64,000 nt of DNA from Apoda limacodes (taxonomy: Eukaryota > Arthropoda > Insecta > Lepidoptera > Limacodidae). Under the pieces are notes generated by a model. It searched no databases and was not told where the DNA came from. It was given only the letters and a program-made list of their open reading frames with translations. The position numbers and the translations under genes were made by a program. Positions 59,208 through 64,000 of the stretch are shown in pieces; the stretch's first letter is position 1; every line of letters begins with the position of its first letter. The DNA lies in assembly GCA_946406115.1 (NCBI GenBank), contig OX291549.1, positions 20,669,901 to 20,733,900 on the forward strand. The letters run 5' to 3'.

Positions 59208-61135
59208 CAAAGAGATCACCGAGCATGACGTAAAAAAAAAGTTCCTTTCTATATCTTCTAAGGCTGTAGGTTGTGACAATTTATGCCTACAAATGCTTAC
59301 TCCTATTTTAGAATTTATTGCACCCATTTTAACTCACATTTTAAATTTTTCATTAAAAGCTTGCAAATTTCCTCTCTCCTGGAAAAAGGCATTTGTTGTA
59401 CCACTGCAAAAAATATCAAATCCTGTTTCTTGCACTAATTTCAGACCGATATCAATTTTACCTATTCTATCGAAGGTATTTGAGAAGATCGTCAGTAAAC
59501 AATTGTCTTATTACTTACATCTTAATCAACTTTTTAGTCCACAACAATCAGGTTTTCGTCCTGGCCATAGCACAGTTACGGCCTTAATTAAAGTGACTGA
59601 TGATATACGCTTAGTTATGGACAATAAATTACTTACTTTCTTAGTCCTTTTAGATTTTAGTAGTGCTTTTAACCCAGTGGATTTTGACATTTTATTAGGT
59701 ATTTTACAATCTTTAAACTTATCTCCGCCGGTGGTCTCTTGGTTTGATTCCTATTTGAGAGGCCGATCACAGTGTGTTCGAGAAAACGAAAAATTATCTG
59801 ATTGGTGCGACTTAACTGCCGGTGTTCTTCAAGGTGGCGTTCTCTCTCCTCTTTTGTTTTCTGTATTTATTAATGCAATTACTCGTATTATAAACTCAAA
59901 CTACCATTTGTATGCAAATGATTTGCAGATATATCGTCATTTTGCAGTAAAAGATATCAACGCTGCTGTAGACAGTCTAAATAGTGACTTAAAGAAAATT
60001 TCTGAGTGGGCTAAATCTTTTGGACTAGTGGTTAATCCAGTAAAATCACAGGCAATTATTATTGGTACCTACTGTACATGTGTAATCTAATCTCTCACTA
60101 TATTATTCCACAAACAGTTTATGATAATGTACCTATTATTTATACAGATGTAGTAAAAAATCTAGGGGTGACCTTTGATAGCCACTTATCCTGGTCTAAC
60201 CATATCAACGACATAAGTCGAAAGGTACATTTTAGTTTTCATTCCCTCAAACGCTTACAAAATTTTCTTCCATTTGACACCAAAGTTACTCTTGCCCAAT
60301 CCCTATTGCTCCCTATTTTAGACTACGCTGACACTTGTTACCTAAATGCCAATGAAGAACATTTAGACAAATTAGAACGTCTACAAAACTTGTGTATTCG
60401 ATTTATCTTTGGCCTCCGTAAATTTGATCACGTTTCCTGTTTTAGGTCTAAGCTAAAATGGCTTCCTATCCGACTTCGGCGTAATATGCACATACTTTGC
60501 TGTGTTTATAATATCCTTAACACTTCCTCCTCTCCTCTGTATCTCAGAGATCGCTTTAATTTTCTTTTTCCTAGAGACAGACCTCTTAGATCGCATACTA
60601 CCTCACTTATTGAAATACCAGCACATAACACTCAGTTTTATGGGGACTCTTTTGTTGTTTGTGGAGCAAAACTTTGGAACTCGCTTCCCGGTTTGATACG
60701 TGACAGCACATCACTTAATATTTTTAAACATAGATTAAAAGAGCATTTTTTATCTCTATGAATTGGATATTTATGTATATATATAATGTATTGTGTGTAT
60801 TTTGTGTATTTTTATGTATGTAATATTATTGTATAATATATGTATTTTAATAAGAAATAGTAATATTATTTGTATATTTAGTATTTTTTTATATATAATA
60901 TATATATTTACAATATTAATTGTTTTTAATTTAAATTTGTTTATGAATAATGTTGTACTTACACTGTTTGCCTCCTACTTTTCTATGTGTATTATCTCTT
61001 ACACAGTTACACACTTAGGTTTGCCGTAAGAAATCTCTTTTTAGGGATAAGCTCGCCTTTGTACTAATAAGTTTTCTTTTGTTATGTGTTAATATGTGTT
61101 GTATTGTACAATAAAGAATAAAATTTAAAGAATAA
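59208..61135 (+). pseudogene. Jockey/CR1-superfamily LINE, palm to 3' UTR, one frameshift
   Basis: From 59208 (EITEHDVKKKF) the frame runs through CTNFRPISILPILSKVFEK, QQSGFRPGHSTVTAL, LVLLDFSSAFNPVDFDIL, VLQGGVLSPLLFSVF and the catalytic box YANDLQIY (59911-59922), to a frameshift at 60078-60090. It resumes with LGVTFDSHLSW, LLPILDYADTCY and the C-terminal LWNSLPGLIRDS, with the stop at 60761. The 3' UTR ends ACAATAAAGAATAAA near 61120. The catalytic Asp pair is YAND rather than YADD, and the VPQG motif reads VLQG. It lacks ORF1 and the endonuclease. It is the longest reverse-transcriptase frame in the window. Confidence 0.85.
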
Positions 61136-63682
61136 ATTATTCTGATTTCTGAATTACAAAATGTAAATTTGATATATATTTTTGTGTAATAGAGATTGAC
61201 AATTACTGGTTACTGTATATATAGCGGACATAAAAACTATAAATTTGACATAATTTCATGTAATTTGTAAAACAACTAAGTAGTTTTTAAGCACATTAAA
61301 TAAATATTTACTCTTGATAATACTATGTACGCATTTGATGTTATTATTTATTATTTCATAATTTATTCTCATATTATCTGTAATTAGTATAGAATTATAT
61401 ATTTTTGTCTTTTTTTTTGTAATTTAGAATAACAATAATAATTTGTACGCTGTTGAAAAACGGCTCAGCATAGCTGTACACCGAGTTATGTAACATCTAC
61501 AAATTTACCTATGGCTTGTATTTGTAATAAAAAAAAATTAATCTGGTTATGATACCTTTGTGCCAAATTTCATGTAAGTCCATTTAGCCGTTTATCCACG
61601 TATAAGTAACTAACAAACATCCAAACATATTCACAACCTTTCACGTGATAATATTAGTAGGACAATTGCGAAACGAGATCGCTATTTCTAGACGTAATTT
61701 GCGTAATTTTATACGTTATCAAAAACATAATGAGATCAAAAACAAAAGAAATGAGGTTTGCAGCGTATGCGGTCAATAACACACACATTGACCTAGACAC
61801 AAATCTTGGGTTCTGTGCAAATATGAAGACGATTAACGTACACAAAACATGTTTATTGAAAATTTAAATGACGACGTAGAGGATAAGAAGGAAAAACAGA
61901 AAAAAAACACAATAAAGTAGATTAAAAGAAGTAGGTAATGCAGAAGTATATAATGACGTTGTTTATAAACAGATGAATTGTGAAATAGAAGTAATAAAGT
62001 ATAAAGAAAAATGTTTTGATGCAAAAATGATAACATTTGCATTCAATGATAATAATAGATAGATATTTCTTACTAAAATAAGTGCACACGTTGGTTCTCA
62101 GGTTCTCAGACATGATTACAAAGATAGAAAGCAAGGGCAATGAATTATAATATCCATTTTGATATCAGGCACCTAATCCATTTGCAACTACTAACAGCGG
62201 ACAGAAAAAAATAAGTATTGATTATATGGTTGAGTTGATATTACATTTTGTATGTATGAGTGTGTTTGTGTATTTACAGATATTGCGTCCGTTGCCCTCA
62301 CGTCAACTCGGTGACATTGACGGAGCACAAATAAAGTGATAACTATAGATAAATAAGTATCTGGCATTGACGTAGATATTATAATGTGAAAACTAACATG
62401 AGTGTAACAAAACATTGAAAACGAGACAGACAAAAACTTAGAGACATGTGAGATAAGACGGAACGCAGGATAGGCTCCGGCTTGGGACAGTTCCATTACA
62501 ATATTTTGACACACGATTTGGGAATGACTCTTAAAACCAATTTCAATCGCAATATTCTACGGTGATCTGGAAATTTACAAATTGGTTCTCTTGCACATGG
62601 TTGCTAACGCTATATCGAGCATCGATTTTGGTAGCAAATGTTGGAAAAATTTTTTTTTAGAAATTAATTGAATCGTTATATTGCTTGATTGACGCCATTT
62701 TAATGTCATCGAAATTTAGAATGAAATAGGTACAATGGGTACACTAATCTGAAAATAAAAAGGAAGGTCAAAATAATCTATTGATTTACAGGAGAGTTAC
62801 GACGAAGAATATAATTAATAATAATTGCTGCCGTTAAGATGGCTACGTAAGAGCCGTAATCCCGATTTATTTGCGACGCGATTGCGAGTTAACAATTGCA
62901 GTGGAATTAATATGTTATTTTAAATGTGTAAATATTAAGATCTTTTTAAAGCTGCTTAAAACAGACGTTGAATAATTACGTCGAATGACGTGGCGTTAAA
63001 CTGTATTCTTAAATTATAATATTACGACAATATTTCGATCATAGAACTTTGCACAGAGGTTATTAATCCAAAACATCCTAGTATACAAAGTGATGTAATA
63101 ATGTCAGAGTTAACTAACCGAGCAAGTCTGCTGTCCGTACCGGAGGGCCCAGCATGAGTACACTAACGTATCGAACAGGTAACATAAACTGAAGTAAATA
63201 ACAGCACAATTTTGTATGAAAAGGCTTTTTTTACAACGAAAGTTATTGGATTATCAAAGGGTCCTCTGGTATTGAAAGCGTTTATCTATTTCGCTCAGCA
63301 TCACGCGGACTGCAAGCTCGTTTCCCACTAGTGATATGAAAAAATGGCCTAAACAGAATTATCTTTTTCTAATAAATGTTGCTTGACGTCACTCCACGCA
63401 ACGATGCGCAAACGATAGAAAACTCAAGCCATATGCTCATGCTAAGGCCTCCGGATTGTGCCTGACCGCACGTCTCGCTACGTTCAAAGATCATCTCAAG
63501 GTTTGAGCCGAGCGCGCTTGATCAAGCCAAGGCCATCAGCATCGCTGGGGAGTCATAGACGTACATAGATTGCCTGTTTCTATGTAACACTTGTAACTTA
63601 AAGTTCGTTTCCTGGTCATTGTTTGAATGAATTATTCGAAGCACGAAATGATTTTAATCATAAACAAGATGACAATATCAGA
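61136..63682. other. Mostly AT-rich sequence, no gene recognised
   Basis: A Helitron-like end lies at about 61555-61662 (plus strand ...GATAATATTAGTAGGA). 63380-63545 is GC-richer with a TGACGTCA at 63385 and resembles no repeat here. ATGAGTACACTAACG at 63154 followed by ACAG|GTAACA is a weak candidate first exon. Nothing firm. Confidence 0.4.
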
Positions 63683-64000
63683 CATTCAAAGTCAAAGTCA
63701 AAATGGTTTATTCAAATAAGGATTTTACAATCACTTTTGAATCGTCAAAGTTATAAAATATTATTTTTTGAACCCTCCCTCCTTCCCGCCGGTTAACAAT
63801 GTTGTTGATTTCTACCGAGAAGAATCCGGCAAGAAACTCGATAGTTACTCTTTTAAAAACACTATAATAAACTAAATACAAATAAACTAAAAATACAATT
63901 AATGTTTTAAATAAAAAATTTTAGTCGTACAATTTTATGTTATTTCCATTTTAATTTGGTTTACCTATGCATCCTGTAATTGAGCATCTTCAGTCCCAAG
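63683..64000 (-). mobile_element. LINE 3' end entering from the right edge
   Basis: The plus-strand start AAAGTCAAAGTCAAAATGGT is the complement of a (TTTGAC)n LINE tail. GGATTTTACAATCACTTTTG, AATCGTCAAAGTTATAA and ACCGAGAAGAATCCGGCAAG follow, as in a moth LINE 3' UTR family I recall. The element continues past the window end. Confidence 0.6.

Noticed and set aside
63154..63180. First coding exon ATGAGTACACTAACG ending in ACAG|GTAACA
   Set aside because: It is too short to recognise, and a weak donor by itself is common by chance.

Overview
The window looks like A+T-rich genomic DNA of a moth or butterfly (Lepidoptera). Two lines of evidence support this. The only host coding exon I recognise, on the minus strand at 13040-12725, is the first coding exon of ecdysone receptor isoform B1 and has the lepidopteran form of that N-terminus (MRRRWSN start, serine-rich acidic segment, glutamine run, Pro-Leu tract, [10 protein letters not shown] at the splice site). 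The repeats are also of types I associate with Lepidoptera: Helitron-like elements ending in CTAG, repeats carrying 'AAGTGCGAGTCGGACTCG', tRNA-headed SINEs, and RTE, Jockey and CR1-type LINE tails. Layout: 1-12724 should be intron of EcR-B1, because transcription runs leftward and no DNA-binding-domain exon is present. This part holds a 39-bp tandem array at the left edge, one LINE 3' end, a 386-bp terminal-inverted-repeat element and an eight-unit array of about 108 bp. At 12725-13040 lies the B1 coding exon. At 13041-13620 are its leader, with an AUG-UGA start-stop upstream ORF, and a GC-rich promoter-like block containing a CRE palindrome. From 13.6 to 64 kb the DNA is upstream of the B1 exon; it could be intergenic or the intron of a more distal EcR-A transcript, but no EcR-A exon was recognised. 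This part is a mosaic of decayed mobile elements: RTE remnants (14.9 and 36.5 kb), a Jockey-type LINE 3' end (34.1-34.9 kb) with two further copies of its 3' UTR (17.7 and 19.0 kb), a CR1-like LINE (38.2-40.0 kb), a remnant that fits an endonuclease-C-terminal (RLE) LINE (40.2-41.5 kb), two LINE remnants at 59-61 kb and a LINE tail at the right edge. It also holds two SINEs with 5S-rRNA-like heads (22.7 and 45.8 kb), tRNA-headed SINEs (20.7, 29.2, 47.9 and 53.9 kb), about ten Helitron-like elements concentrated in 25-33 kb, and a tRNA-Lys-like sequence with an encoded CCA at 51.2 kb. Most short open frames in the window are chance frames or fragments of mobile-element reverse transcriptase. 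One 100-codon ATG frame at 25529 remains unexplained. No CRISPR array, rRNA operon or bacterial-type system is present. The points most worth follow-up are the EcR-B1 leader and its intronic array, the near-perfect 74-bp snap-back repeat with a tRNA-like loop, the 5S-headed SINEs, the CCA-bearing tRNA-like copy and the RLE-type remnant.
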